A stretch of 64,000 nt of DNA, from positions 1,302,001 to 1,366,000 of the forward strand of contig OY969094.1 of assembly GCA_963697695.1 (NCBI GenBank). The letters run 5' to 3'. The notes below the pieces were generated by a model. The model saw nothing but the letters and a program-made list of their open reading frames with translations, did not search any database and was not told the origin of the DNA. Shown piece by piece: positions 47,899 through 56,956 of the stretch (position 1 is its first letter; every line of letters starts with the position of its first letter). Made by a program: the position numbers and the translations under genes. Source of the stretch: VRUE01 sp963697695 (GTDB lineage Bacteria; Actinomycetota; Thermoleophilia; Solirubrobacterales; 70-9).

Positions 47899-50448
47899 CT
47901 CGTACTGGAGCGCCTCGAGAACGTTGAGTCGTGAGGCGCGGCGGGCCGGTGCGATAGCCGCGATGACGCCGGCGAGGGCGGCGAAGACCAGCATCCCGAT
48001 CAGAGTGCCGACGGGATAGGAGAGAGCGAAGCCTTCCTCCTCCAGCGGCTGCGCGATCAGCGCCGCGAAGATCACGCCGATCACCATGCCGAGCAGGGCA
48101 CCGATCAGGGCTGTGATCACGGCCTCGTAGCGGATCATCGTCCGCACCTGCCGCCGCGACATGCCGATCGCCCGCAGCATCCCGAGCTCCCGGGTGCGCT
48201 CGTGGATTGAGAGTGCCAGCGTGTTGGCGATCCCGAAGAGAGAGACGATGACAGCGAGGGCCAGCAGCGCGTAGATCAGGCCGAGCAGCTGGTTGATCTG
48301 TTCTTCCTGGTTTTCCTTCAGCTCCTGCTGGCTGCGCACCTCCGCGGTCGGGAACTCGCGCTCCATCAGTTTCGACAGCTGGGCCTTGACCTCGTCCCCG
48401 TCGGCTCCCGGGGCCAGCTTGACGAAGTCGATGACGTCGTCGCGCTGGTCGAAGGCGCTCGCCATCAGTTGCGGGGTGACGATCGCGCTGCCGAGCAGTT
48501 CGACTTTGTCTTCGAACTCGCCGACGACGCGCAGGCGCGGTCTCTCACCGATCTGGGTCAGGAAGCGGATCTCGTCCCCGACCTCGATGTCGTTGCCGTT
48601 GGCGAAGGCCTTGTCGAGGATCACCGCGTCATCGGGGAGCCCACGCAGGAGCGCCGGCCCACCCTCGGTCCAGTCGATCGTCAGCACGCGACCGGAGTCG
48701 GGGTCGAGCGAGGTGACGCGCGGCTTACCGCCGTCGCCGCCGACCAGCTTCGCCTGAGTGGAACGCAGAGTCGCGACCAGCTCGACCCCATCCACTTTGC
48801 GTGCGACATCGGCGGCGCGCGGCGAGATCGGCGAGAAGCCGTCGGAGTTCTGGATCACCAGCTCACCCTGGAAGTTCTCGTCGATCGCGGACGAGATCGA
48901 GCTCTTGATGCCGTCGGCGAAGACGGTGACGAAGGCGACGACAGCGAGGCCGATCATCAGCGCCGCCGCGGTGACCGCCGTGCGGGCCGGATTGCGCTGG
49001 GTGTTCTCGCGAGCGAGGCGACCGGTGAGGCGGCGCAGCAGCTCCAGCGGCCGGCCCGCAAGCGAGGCGAGCGGGCGCACCAGGCGTGGGCTGAAGAGCG
49101 AGACCGCAAGCAGTACCGCCACCGCCCCACCGCCCATCAGGCCGGCGGCGCTGCCCCCGCCGGCATCGCCGAAGAGTCCGGCCAGGACCATCGCCATTCC
49201 GGCTACTCCGAGGAGGACCGCGATCACGCCGTAGACGATGCTGCGGCGGCGGCTGCTCGGCAGCTCGAGCGCCAAGAGGGCCGCGATCGGGGGCACGCGG
49301 GTCGAGCGCAAAGCCGGGATGAACGAGGAGATCAGGGTGATACCGACCCCGATCAGCAGCGAGACGACGATCGTGCGCGTCTTGGTGATGAGATCGGTGG
49401 TCGGCAGGTCGATGCCGATCGCGACGAAGAGCGCGTTGAGGCCGACGGCGATCCCATAGCCGCCGGCCAGGCCGAGCAGCGCCCCGAGCAGGCCGATCGC
49501 CAGCGCCTCGACCACGACCGAGCCGAGGATCTGGCCGCGACCGGCGCCGAGCGTGCGCAGCATGCCGAACTCCCTGACCCGCTGCGCGACTGTGATCGAG
49601 AAGGTGTTGAAGATGAGAAAGGCGCCGACGAGGAGGGCGACGAAGGCGAAGACCAGCAGGGCGATTCTGAGGAAGCCGAGGTCATCGCGGATCTGGTTGG
49701 AGTTGCGCTCGGCGTTCTCCTTGGCGGTCTCGACCAGGAGCGATCCCGGAACGACACGCTGGATCCGTTGCTTGAGCGTCTCTTCGGAGACTCCCTCGTC
49801 GGCGGCGATCGCGATCTGGTCGAATTCGCCTCGCTTGCCGGTGATCTTCTGCGCCACCGGGAGGAGCACCCCGGCGATACTGGCCCCGCCCCAGGAGGCG
49901 TCGCCGAGTTTGGTCAAGCCGACCAGACGGTAGGAGGTGGCGCGGGCGACCGAGGCCAGCTTGAGCGTGTCGCCGAGCCCGATTCCCGCCTCCTCGGCAG
50001 CGCTCTCGTCCAGCACGGCCTCGGAGGCGTTCCGCGGTGGCCGCCCTTCGACGTAGGTCTGCGTTTCGAGCGCGTTGGGAAGGATCGAGGTGATGAACTT
50101 GGGTGCGAACTGGGTGCCGATCTGCTCGTTCTCGGCGTTGAAGAGCCCGCCCGGGGTGAAGATCTGCCCCGCCGCCACCCGCGTTCCCGGCACCCGCTTC
50201 ACTCTCGGCAGGACGGTGGCTTTGAAGCTGGGAACCTCGCCGGATTCCTGCCGCACCGCATCCTTGGCGGTGATCACGACGTCGGTCTTCGCCAACGAGT
50301 CTTCGAAGATTTCGTCGAAGGCGGCGAAGGTGGTGTCGGTGAGGATGTAGGTGCCGGCGACGAAGGCGACGCCGATCACCACCGCCAGCGTCGTCGTCAG
50401 GGCTCGGACCTTGCGGGCCCAGAGGCTCTTGACTGCCAGTCGCGTCAA
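47896..50448 (-). CDS. FtsX-like ABC transporter permease
   Basis: 850 residues with two MacB/FtsX-type halves. The first helix is VRALTTTLAVVIGVAFVAGTYI, then an extracytoplasmic domain (about 50-255) and three helices (about 260-390, with REFGMLRTLGAGRGQILGSV). A middle helix cluster (about 400-475) is followed by a second extracytoplasmic domain (about 515-715) and three final helices with ERTRELGMLRAIGMSRRQVRTMI. This family does not translocate through the membrane but works mechanically or exports lipoproteins and peptides. The ATPase gene lies 4 nt upstream; the two form one exporter. The substrate is unknown. Confidence 0.93.
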   Translation of the reverse strand: MTRLAVKSLWARKVRALTTTLAVVIGVAFVAGTYILTDTTFAAFDEIFEDSLAKTDVVITAKDAVRQESGEVPSFKATVLPRVKRVPGTRVAAGQIFTPGGLFNAENEQIGTQFAPKFITSILPNALETQTYVEGRPPRNASEAVLDESAAEEAGIGLGDTLKLASVARATSYRLVGLTKLGDASWGGASIAGVLLPVAQKITGKRGEFDQIAIAADEGVSEETLKQRIQRVVPGSLLVETAKENAERNSNQIRDDLGFLRIALLVFAFVALLVGAFLIFNTFSITVAQRVREFGMLRTLGAGRGQILGSVVVEALAIGLLGALLGLAGGYGIAVGLNALFVAIGIDLPTTDLITKTRTIVVSLLIGVGITLISSFIPALRSTRVPPIAALLALELPSSRRRSIVYGVIAVLLGVAGMAMVLAGLFGDAGGGSAAGLMGGGAVAVLLAVSLFSPRLVRPLASLAGRPLELLRRLTGRLARENTQRNPARTAVTAAALMIGLAVVAFVTVFADGIKSSISSAIDENFQGELVIQNSDGFSPISPRAADVARKVDGVELVATLRSTQAKLVGGDGGKPRVTSLDPDSGRVLTIDWTEGGPALLRGLPDDAVILDKAFANGNDIEVGDEIRFLTQIGERPRLRVVGEFEDKVELLGSAIVTPQLMASAFDQRDDVIDFVKLAPGADGDEVKAQLSKLMEREFPTAEVRSQQELKENQEEQINQLLGLIYALLALAVIVSLFGIANTLALSIHERTRELGMLRAIGMSRRQVRTMIRYEAVITALIGALLGMVIGVIFAALIAQPLEEEGFALSYPVGTLIGMLVFAALAGVIAAIAPARRASRLNVLEALQYE

Positions 50449-50452
50449 CTCG

Positions 50453-51187
50453 CTAGTCGATCGTCTTCATCAGCTCGATCACCTCGTCGGCCGAGCCGGG
50501 GGCGGCGTCGTGGACGATGCTGCCGTCGCGCAGGGTGATCAGCCGGTCGGCGTGAGCGGCGGCGGCGGGATCGTGGGTGACCATGATCACGGTCTGGCCG
50601 AAGTCGTCGACCGACTGGCGCAGCAGGGCGAGCACCTCGGCGCTCGCCTTCGAGTCGAGGTTGCCGGTGGGCTCGTCGGCGAAGACGACGGCCGGTTTGG
50701 AGACCAGCGCCCGGGCGACGGCGACGCGCTGCTGCTGTCCGCCGGAGAGCTCGGAGGGACGGTGGGTGCGACGGTCCTCGAGGCCGACGGTGCTGACGAG
50801 TCGATCGAGCCACGCCTGGTCCGGCTTGCGGCCGGCGATCGAGAGCGGCAGCACCAGGTTCTCCTCGGCACTGAGCACCGGCAGCAGGTTGAAGAATTGG
50901 AAGACGAAGCCGAGCTTGTCGCGGCGTAGCTTGGTCAGCTCGCCGTCGTTCATCCCGGTGATCTCCTCGCCGTCGAGGACGACGGTGCCGGCGGTCGGCT
51001 TGTCGAGCCCGGCGAGGATGTGCATCAAGGTGGACTTGCCTGAGCCGGACGGTCCCATGATCGCCGTGAAGCGGCCGCGATCGAAACCGGTGCTGACGCC
51101 GACCAGAGCATCGACCGCGGCCTCGCCCTCGCCGTAGCGACGCGACACCCCGGTTGCCTCGACCACCTGCCCGTTCGAGTTATCCAT
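50453..51187 (-). CDS. ABC transporter ATP-binding protein (MacB/LolD type)
   Basis: A 244-residue ATPase. Walker A is MGPSGSGKSTLMHIL, Q-loop VFQFFNLLPVLSAEENL, signature LSGGQQQRVAVARAL, Walker B AVVFADEPTGNLDS, H-loop VIMVTHDP. The GNLD D-loop and FNLLP are typical of the MacB/LolD/FtsE group that pairs with FtsX-like permeases. ATG 51187 is chosen; longer reading frames run into the divergent HAD gene. Confidence 0.95.
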   Translation of the reverse strand: MDNSNGQVVEATGVSRRYGEGEAAVDALVGVSTGFDRGRFTAIMGPSGSGKSTLMHILAGLDKPTAGTVVLDGEEITGMNDGELTKLRRDKLGFVFQFFNLLPVLSAEENLVLPLSIAGRKPDQAWLDRLVSTVGLEDRRTHRPSELSGGQQQRVAVARALVSKPAVVFADEPTGNLDSKASAEVLALLRQSVDDFGQTVIMVTHDPAAAAHADRLITLRDGSIVHDAAPGSADEVIELMKTID

Positions 51188-51233
51188 GGGCCGCACCGTA
51201 TCGAGATGAGAGTACGGGCTAGCCTGCGGCTGG

Positions 51234-52019
51234 ATGGCGCTGGCGGACGACTTCGACGGATTCCTGGTCGACCTCGATGGGGTCGTCTGGGTGGGACGAG
51301 AGCCGGTGCCAGGCGCAGCGGAGACGCTGCAGCGCCTACTCGACGGCGGCAAGGAGATCGTCTTCGTCACCAACAACCCGGGCAAGCCGCCTGCGACCTA
51401 CGGCGAGCGGTTGCGCCAAGCCGGGATCGAGGTCGGCGACGATCGCATCGTCACCGCCGGCGTGGTCACCGTCGAGCTCGCCGCAGAGAGCGTCGGCGCC
51501 GGCGCGAGCGCCTTCGTGATCGGCGCCCCGGCTTTCAAGCAAGCGGCGGCCGGTGCCGGCCTGCAACCGCTCGACGGCGAGGCCGGCAGGGACGCCAGGG
51601 CGGTGCTCGTCTCGGGACACCGGGACTTCGACTACGAGGAGCTGCTGACCGCGACCCTGGCCCTGCAGGGCGGCGCGGCGCTCTTTGCGACCAGCCGCGA
51701 TCCGACCCTGCCGATGCCGGGCGGCGCCTGGCCCGGGACGGGTGCCGTACTGGCGGCAGTCGAGACGGCCTCGGGGGCGACCGCGGAGATCGGCGGCAAG
51801 CCAGAGCGCCACCTCTTCGAGTGGGCCCGAAAGCTGATCCCGGACGCCCGCCGCGTAGCGATGGTCGGCGACCGGATCGCTTCCGACATCGTCGGCGGAC
51901 GACGTGCGGGACTGGCGACGATCCTCGTTCTCAGCGGTGCCGGCACGCGCGCGGAGGCCGCCGCCGCCGAGGCCGGCCCGGACCATGTGCTCGAGGACCT
52001 ATCCGGGCTATTGCAGTGA
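51234..52019 (+). CDS. HAD-IIA family phosphatase (NagD-like)
   Basis: A 261-residue HAD phosphatase. Motif I is FLVDLDGVVWVG (nucleophile DxD), motif II VFVTNNPGKPP, motif III Lys in EIGGKPERHLFEWA, and motif IV MVGDRIASDIVGGRRAGL. The C2A-type cap is inserted after motif II. Members hydrolyse p-nitrophenyl phosphate, nucleotides or phosphoglycolate; the substrate is not assignable. Its stop overlaps the MFS start (TGATG). Confidence 0.92.
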   Translation: MALADDFDGFLVDLDGVVWVGREPVPGAAETLQRLLDGGKEIVFVTNNPGKPPATYGERLRQAGIEVGDDRIVTAGVVTVELAAESVGAGASAFVIGAPAFKQAAAGAGLQPLDGEAGRDARAVLVSGHRDFDYEELLTATLALQGGAALFATSRDPTLPMPGGAWPGTGAVLAAVETASGATAEIGGKPERHLFEWARKLIPDARRVAMVGDRIASDIVGGRRAGLATILVLSGAGTRAEAAAAEAGPDHVLEDLSGLLQ

Positions 52020-53200
52020 TGGAGGAGGGCCCTCTTCTCAGCTCGCGCCGTGGGGTCGCCTTCGCGGGCGTCTTCGCTGTCACCTTCTTCTGCCTGCTCG
52101 CGGTCGGCGCCGTGCTGCCGGTTCTGCCCCGCTACGTGAACGGACCGCTCAATGCCGGCAACGTCGCGGTCGGCATCGTCGTCGGCGCCTATGCGGTCAC
52201 CGGCCTGCTGCTGCGACCGGTTGCCGGCCGACTCGCCGATCGTCGCGGCCGCAAACCCACCGTCCTGCTCGGCTCGCTCCTCGTCGCAATAGGCGGCTTC
52301 ATGTACCTGCTGCCGTTCGGAGTGCCGGGGCTGATCGCGGCGCGGCTGGTGCTCGGCGCCGGCGAGGGCGCCGTGTTCACCGCAGGCTCCGCCTGGATCG
52401 TCGATCTGGCACCGCCGCAGCGGCGCGGCCGGGTGATCGGCCTCTACGGACTGGCGGTCTGGGGGGCGCTCAGCGTCGGACCGCTGGTCGGCGAGCTGAT
52501 CCAGCACGTCGGCGGCTACACGCCCGTCTGGATCCTCGCCGGCGCGGCGCCGCTGCTGGGCGTGCTGATCGCCACCCGAGTCCCGGACCCCTTCCAGCCG
52601 GCCGCGCACATCGGCGAGCACCAACCGTTGATCGCGCGCGAGGCGATCCGCCCCGGCATCGCCCTCGCCCTCTCCTCGATCGGCTACGCGACGATCGCCG
52701 CCTTCGTCGTCCTCCACCTCGAGGACCGCGGCATCGGTCATGGGGCGACCGTGTTCGGTGCCTTCGCGACGATGGTGGTGCTGACCCGCCTGATCGGCGG
52801 CAACCTGCCGGATCGGGTCGGTCCGAGGAGGGTCGCGATCACCGCCGCGATGGTCGAGGCGATCGGCCTGATCATGATGGGGCTCGCACACAGTCTCCCG
52901 GTCGCTCTGGCGGGAGCCCTGGCGATGGGCGCGGCCTTCTCCCTGTTCTACCCGTCGCTTTCGCTGATCGTCGTCGGCCGCGTCTCCGAGAACCGCCGCG
53001 GCGCGGCCCTGGGGACCTTCACCGCCTTCTTCGACGCCGGAGTCGGCCTCGGCGCCCCCCTCGCCGGACTCGCGGCCGCGATCAGCAGCTACGAGGGCGC
53101 CTTCCTGCTCTCCGCGATGATCGCCCTGGTCTCGATGGCGATGGTCGCCTTCGCCCTCTCGTCGCACAGTCAGCCGGCACTGGCTACCGCCGAGCGATGA
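52019..53200 (+). CDS. Major facilitator superfamily transporter
   Basis: A 393-residue, 12-helix transporter. The loop 2-3 motif is GRLADRRGRKPTVLLGSLL, followed by RLVLGAGEGAVFTAG and PQRRGRVIGLYGLAVWGALS, with the corresponding second-half motif GNLPDRVGPRRVAITAAMV. The arrangement suggests a drug/sugar-efflux type H+ antiporter, with no clear substrate. Translationally coupled to the HAD phosphatase gene. The 3' end overlaps the convergent thioesterase gene by 17 nt. Confidence 0.93.
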   Translation: MEEGPLLSSRRGVAFAGVFAVTFFCLLAVGAVLPVLPRYVNGPLNAGNVAVGIVVGAYAVTGLLLRPVAGRLADRRGRKPTVLLGSLLVAIGGFMYLLPFGVPGLIAARLVLGAGEGAVFTAGSAWIVDLAPPQRRGRVIGLYGLAVWGALSVGPLVGELIQHVGGYTPVWILAGAAPLLGVLIATRVPDPFQPAAHIGEHQPLIAREAIRPGIALALSSIGYATIAAFVVLHLEDRGIGHGATVFGAFATMVVLTRLIGGNLPDRVGPRRVAITAAMVEAIGLIMMGLAHSLPVALAGALAMGAAFSLFYPSLSLIVVGRVSENRRGAALGTFTAFFDAGVGLGAPLAGLAAAISSYEGAFLLSAMIALVSMAMVAFALSSHSQPALATAER

Positions 53201-53966
53201 GCAGGGACTGGGCGGCGCGGCCGATGCGGCCGCGCTGGTCGGAGAGGACCGACTCGGCGGTGCCGATGCCAGTTGGTTGGGCGCGGGTGGTGGCGTCGAC
53301 GCAGACCCACTCGCCCTCCGGCATGCGCTCGAAGTGGACGGTGAGATCGACGTTGATGAAGACGTACTCGCGCCAATCGAGTACGGCGCTGATTCCGTTG
53401 CCGACGTCGGCGGCGATCAGCGCTCGTTGCAGGGGCGAGGGCTCCTCGCCGGCGACCAGGGGGTGGCGCATCCGCATCCACACCGTCGCCGGCCCCGGCT
53501 CGAGAAAGGCCCCGGCAACGGCTTTCCACTCCATCGCCGTGTGGTAGCCGACATCCTGGCCCGTGGCGAAGAAGTCAGGAGTGGTGCCCTGCTCGGGTCC
53601 CGGCGGGGGAGGGTCCGCTGCAATCGACTCATCCGGCATCTCGACCTCCGAGGTGCGCAACCGCCAGGCGGTCGCCCGCACCAGCTCGCCCGCCTCACCG
53701 CTCAGCGAGGCCTCGACCAGCTGCACGCGCCTGCCCGGCCTGAGGATCCTCGACTCGAGCCGCACCGGCCCGATCGGCACCGGGCGCAGGATCTCCATCA
53801 CGATCCTGCCCACCTGGAACTCGCCGGATCCCTCCAGCGACTCTATCTCCCGGCCCAGAAGGGCCGACGGCGGACCGGCATGCTGGGCGCCCGGGTCCCA
53901 CGGCCCGCGGGTCAGCTCGGTTGCGACGTAACCGTCTCCGTCTCGCTCGTAGAAGGTCTCGGGCAC
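53184..53966 (-). CDS. Thioesterase-family (double hotdog) protein
   Basis: 260 residues with two hotdog-like halves of the TesB/acyl-CoA thioesterase-like type. The first half contains GPWDPGAQHAGPPSALLGREIE (substrate-side helix with HAGPP) and RIVMEILRPVPIGPVRLESRIL; the second ALIAADVGNGISAVLDWREYVFINVDLTVHFERMP-type strands and CVDATTRAQPTGIGTAES. Acyl-CoA hydrolysis is expected; the acyl chain is unknown. ATG 53966 starts it, 25 nt after the CAP gene stop. Confidence 0.88.
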   Translation of the reverse strand: MPETFYERDGDGYVATELTRGPWDPGAQHAGPPSALLGREIESLEGSGEFQVGRIVMEILRPVPIGPVRLESRILRPGRRVQLVEASLSGEAGELVRATAWRLRTSEVEMPDESIAADPPPPGPEQGTTPDFFATGQDVGYHTAMEWKAVAGAFLEPGPATVWMRMRHPLVAGEEPSPLQRALIAADVGNGISAVLDWREYVFINVDLTVHFERMPEGEWVCVDATTRAQPTGIGTAESVLSDQRGRIGRAAQSLLIARR

Positions 53967-53990
53967 CCGGGCATCCTAGGTGCGCCCCGC

Positions 53991-54548
53991 TCAGCAGCGC
54001 TCGGCGAAGTGCTGGGTCCAGACGTGAGCGTCGGGATAGCCCTCCAGCGAGCCGACCGTCAGACCCACCCCGAGGTCGCGGAAGCCGGCGCTGAGGATGT
54101 TCGCCCGGTGGCCTGAGGACCCCATCCAGGAGCGGAAGATCGAGCGGACCGTGCCGAGCCCGCCGCTGCCCCAGGCGATGTTCTCGCCGGCGCTCCAGCA
54201 ACTGCCGGGGGCGTAGCCGGAGCGGCGGATCCAGTGGGTGAAGTCGCGTCCGCAGGCGGTGTGGCTGAAGGAATCGCAGCGCAGGATGTCGGCCGACTTG
54301 CGCCCTGCCGAGCGATCGAGCGCGGGCACCTCGGCGAACGGGCGCAGCCCCCTCTGCTCGCGCGCGTAGTTGGTCAGGCAAGCCATCGCCCGCTCCTGAA
54401 CAGGCGCGGGATCGCCCGGGTTTCCCTGGTGCGAACAAGCCGACGTGGGCGCGATCAAGCTCCTGGGGGCAGCCGCCGCCGACGCCGCAGAGGCAGCGGC
54501 CCAGGCACAGACGGCAAGCGAGAACACGATGAGACCCCTGCGGTGCAC
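53991..54548 (-). CDS. Secreted CAP-domain (SCP/YkwD-like) protein
   Basis: A 185-residue exported protein. The signal peptide is GLIVFSLAVCAWAAASAASA. The CAP core has MACLTNYAREQRGLRPF, ILRCDSFSHTACG (CAP His), SAGENIAWGSGG (GENIA motif with Glu), and SSGHRANILSAGFRDLGVGL (HRxNIL). Six Cys, including the C-terminal one, suggest disulfides. The function of bacterial CAP proteins is mostly unknown. GTG 54548 is the start. Divergent from msrB. Confidence 0.92.
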   Translation of the reverse strand: MHRRGLIVFSLAVCAWAAASAASAAAAPRSLIAPTSACSHQGNPGDPAPVQERAMACLTNYAREQRGLRPFAEVPALDRSAGRKSADILRCDSFSHTACGRDFTHWIRRSGYAPGSCWSAGENIAWGSGGLGTVRSIFRSWMGSSGHRANILSAGFRDLGVGLTVGSLEGYPDAHVWTQHFAERC

Positions 54549-54611
54549 TCCCCACGTATACCGCCCTTGCGCCGATCCCTAACCTGGAGTGGAGAAGACG
54601 AAAGGAGCGAG

Positions 54612-55013
54612 ATGTCCCCCAAGGTCCAGAAGTCAGAGCAGGAGTGGCGCGAGCAACTGACCCCCGAGCAGTACGAGGTGACTCGCAAGGCAGGCACCGA
54701 GCGTGCCTTCACCGGGCCCTACTGGGATGAGAAGGCGGAGGGGATGTACCGCTGCGTCTGCTGTGGGACAGAGCTCTTCTCCTCCGGCACCAAGTTCGAC
54801 TCCGGCACCGGCTGGCCAAGCTTCACCGAGCCGGTCAACCTGGAGCACGTCGAGCTGCGCTCCGACAACAGCCTGCTGATGCGCCGCACAGAGGTCGTTT
54901 GCAAGCACTGCGATGCCCACCTCGGTCATGTCTTCGAGGACGGGCCCGCCGACCGCGGCGGGCAGCGCTACTGCATCAACGGCTGCGCGCTCACTCTCGA
55001 CAAAGAGGAGTAG
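54612..55013 (+). CDS. msrB: Peptide-methionine (R)-S-oxide reductase
   Basis: A 133-residue enzyme reducing Met-R-sulfoxide in proteins. Structural zinc Cys are C48/C51 and C97/C100. KFDSGTGWPSFTEP is the substrate-pocket block, HLGHVFEDGP the second, and the catalytic Cys is C121 in QRYCINGCALTL. The usual N-S after YCIN is replaced by G-C, placing an extra Cys (C125) near the active site that could act as resolving thiol. No signal peptide, so cytosolic. AAAGGAG lies 5 nt before ATG. Confidence 0.95.
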   Translation: MSPKVQKSEQEWREQLTPEQYEVTRKAGTERAFTGPYWDEKAEGMYRCVCCGTELFSSGTKFDSGTGWPSFTEPVNLEHVELRSDNSLLMRRTEVVCKHCDAHLGHVFEDGPADRGGQRYCINGCALTLDKEE

Positions 55014-55022
55014 GCGCCGGCG

Positions 55023-55676
55023 CTACTTGACGGCGCCGCCGGCGCCGAGGTAGCTGAAGCGGACGGCGAGCGCGACTGCCTCGGTCCGCGTGTCGACCTC
55101 GAGCTTGGCGATCGCGTTGCGCACGTGGGTATGGACGGTCGCTGGGCTGAGCTGGAGCCGCTCAGCGATCTCTTTCACCCGCAGGCCCTCGGCGAGCAGT
55201 TCGAGGATCTGCCGCTCGCGCGGCGAGAGGGTAAGCAGCTTCTCCACCTCGGACGGCTTGCCGCCGGCGAAGTCCCCACCGAGGAAGGTGCCGCCGCCGG
55301 TCACCGCTTTCACAGCCCTGGCGATGTCCTCGGCTGGAGCGGACTTGAGCACGTAGCCGGAGGCACCGGCTCGCAAGGCCAGCGCCAGCAGGTCGGGTTG
55401 GGCATGGGCGGTGAAGATGATCACTTTGGTCCGCGGGCGGGCCTTGAGGACCTCCTTGGTCGCCTCGATGCCGTCGCGCTTGGGCAGCTCGACGTCGATG
55501 ATCAGAACGTCGGGCTCGAGTTCCTTGACGACATCGACCACGTCGCGCCCGTCGCCGGCCTCGCCGACGATCTCGACCGTGCTCGAATCCGCCATCCGAG
55601 ACTTGATCGCCTCGCGAACGATCTCGTGGTCGTCGCAAAGGACGACGCGCTTTGCATCCCGCACACTCGTGCTCAT
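55023..55676 (-). CDS. NarL/LuxR-family response regulator
   Basis: A 217-residue regulator. The receiver has LCDDHEIVREAI, phospho-Asp in VLIIDVELPKRDG and Lys in GYVLKSAPAED. The LuxR-type HTH has LTLSPRERQILELLAEGL and IAERLQLSPATVHTHVRNAI. It has no adjacent kinase and is coupled by a 4-nt overlap to serS upstream, an unusual partnership. Target genes are unknown. Confidence 0.92.
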   Translation of the reverse strand: MSTSVRDAKRVVLCDDHEIVREAIKSRMADSSTVEIVGEAGDGRDVVDVVKELEPDVLIIDVELPKRDGIEATKEVLKARPRTKVIIFTAHAQPDLLALALRAGASGYVLKSAPAEDIARAVKAVTGGGTFLGGDFAGGKPSEVEKLLTLSPRERQILELLAEGLRVKEIAERLQLSPATVHTHVRNAIAKLEVDTRTEAVALAVRFSYLGAGGAVK

Positions 55677-56944
55677 GGTTCAGAAATCCTTTCAGGCGAA
55701 CCGTATGAATGCAAAATAGTAGGTAGCGTGAAACTGCCGTCCCGCTCCTGCCGGTTCTCGATCAGAGCGATCATCGTCCTTCCGACCGCCACGGCAGTGC
55801 CGTTCAACGTGTGGACCGTCTGGGGAGATTCGCCGTCGGCAGATCGATACCTACAGGCGAGGCGGCGGGCCTGATAGTCGGTTGTGTTGGAGCAGGACGT
55901 CAGCTCACGGTAGCGCCCTTGGCTCGGAATCCACGCCTCGCAGTCGTACTTCTTCGCCGCCGGAGCGCCGAGATCTCCGGCGGCGACGTTGACCACCCGG
56001 TAGGGAATCTCCAGCTCGGAGAGGATCCGCTCCTCGATCGCCAGCAGGCGCTCGTGCTCGGCTGAGGACTCGGATGGCTCGACGAACGAGAACATCTCGA
56101 CCTTGTCGAACTGATGGACGCGGAAGATGCCGCGTGTGTCGCGACCGGCCGCGCCGGCCTCGCGGCGGAAGCAGGGCGAGAAGCCCGCATAGCGCAGCGG
56201 CAGCTGATCGGCCTCGAGGATCTGGTCCGCGTGGAGGGCGGCAAGCGAGACCTCCGAGGTGCCGACGAGGAAGAGCTCGTCCTTGGGCACCTCGTAGATC
56301 TGATCGCGGTCGCCGGGCAGGAAGCCGGTCCCGACGAGCGCCTCTTCGCGGACAAGGACAGGCGGAACGACGGGCTCGTGACCCTCGCCGCGGACCAGAT
56401 CGAGCGCGAAGCGGACCAGGGCCAGCTCGAGCATGACCAGGTCGCCCTTCAGATAGGCGAAGCGGGAGCCGGAGACCCTCGCCCCCGCCTCCATGTCGAG
56501 GAGGCCGAGCTCGGTGCCGATCTCGAGGTGGTCGCGGGGCTCGAAGTCGAAACTCGGCCTCTCCCCCTCCTCGCGCATGACTACCGCGTCCTCCTCGGTC
56601 ATCCCGTCGGGGGCATCGGGGTCCGGCAGGTTGGGGAGCGCAGTTGCGACCTTCTCCAGCTCCGCCTCGACCTTCTCCAGCTCCGCCCTGCCCGCCTCGA
56701 TCTGCTCCTTCAGGGACTGGACGGCTGCCATCTGCTCGCCGGCCTCCTCCCCCCGCTGCTTCGCCTCGCCGATCTGCTTGGAGAGCGTCTTGCGCTCCGC
56801 CTGGGCGTTCTCGATCTGCGGCAGCAGCTCACGGCGGCGGGCGTCGAGCGCCAGCAGCTCGTCGACCTGCTCGCCCGCTCCGCGGCGCGCGAGCGCCGCC
56901 TTGACCCGCTCAGGGTCGGAGCGGATCAGCTTCAGGTCAAGCAT
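55673..56944 (-). CDS. serS: Seryl-tRNA synthetase
   Basis: A 423-residue class II synthetase charging tRNA-Ser. The N-terminal antiparallel coiled coil (about 27-100, with IENAQAERKTLSKQIGEAK) binds the tRNA variable arm. Motif 2 is CFRREAGAAGRDTRGIFRVH followed by QFDKVEMF; motif 3 is near the C-terminus, GTAVAVGRTMIALIENRQ; the serine pocket is TSCSNTTDYQARRL. It lies 12 nt after a cytochrome c gene and overlaps the following response regulator (ATGA). Confidence 0.96.
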   Translation of the reverse strand: MLDLKLIRSDPERVKAALARRGAGEQVDELLALDARRRELLPQIENAQAERKTLSKQIGEAKQRGEEAGEQMAAVQSLKEQIEAGRAELEKVEAELEKVATALPNLPDPDAPDGMTEEDAVVMREEGERPSFDFEPRDHLEIGTELGLLDMEAGARVSGSRFAYLKGDLVMLELALVRFALDLVRGEGHEPVVPPVLVREEALVGTGFLPGDRDQIYEVPKDELFLVGTSEVSLAALHADQILEADQLPLRYAGFSPCFRREAGAAGRDTRGIFRVHQFDKVEMFSFVEPSESSAEHERLLAIEERILSELEIPYRVVNVAAGDLGAPAAKKYDCEAWIPSQGRYRELTSCSNTTDYQARRLACRYRSADGESPQTVHTLNGTAVAVGRTMIALIENRQERDGSFTLPTILHSYGSPERISEP

Positions 56945-56956
56945 GGCGCGGCAGCG

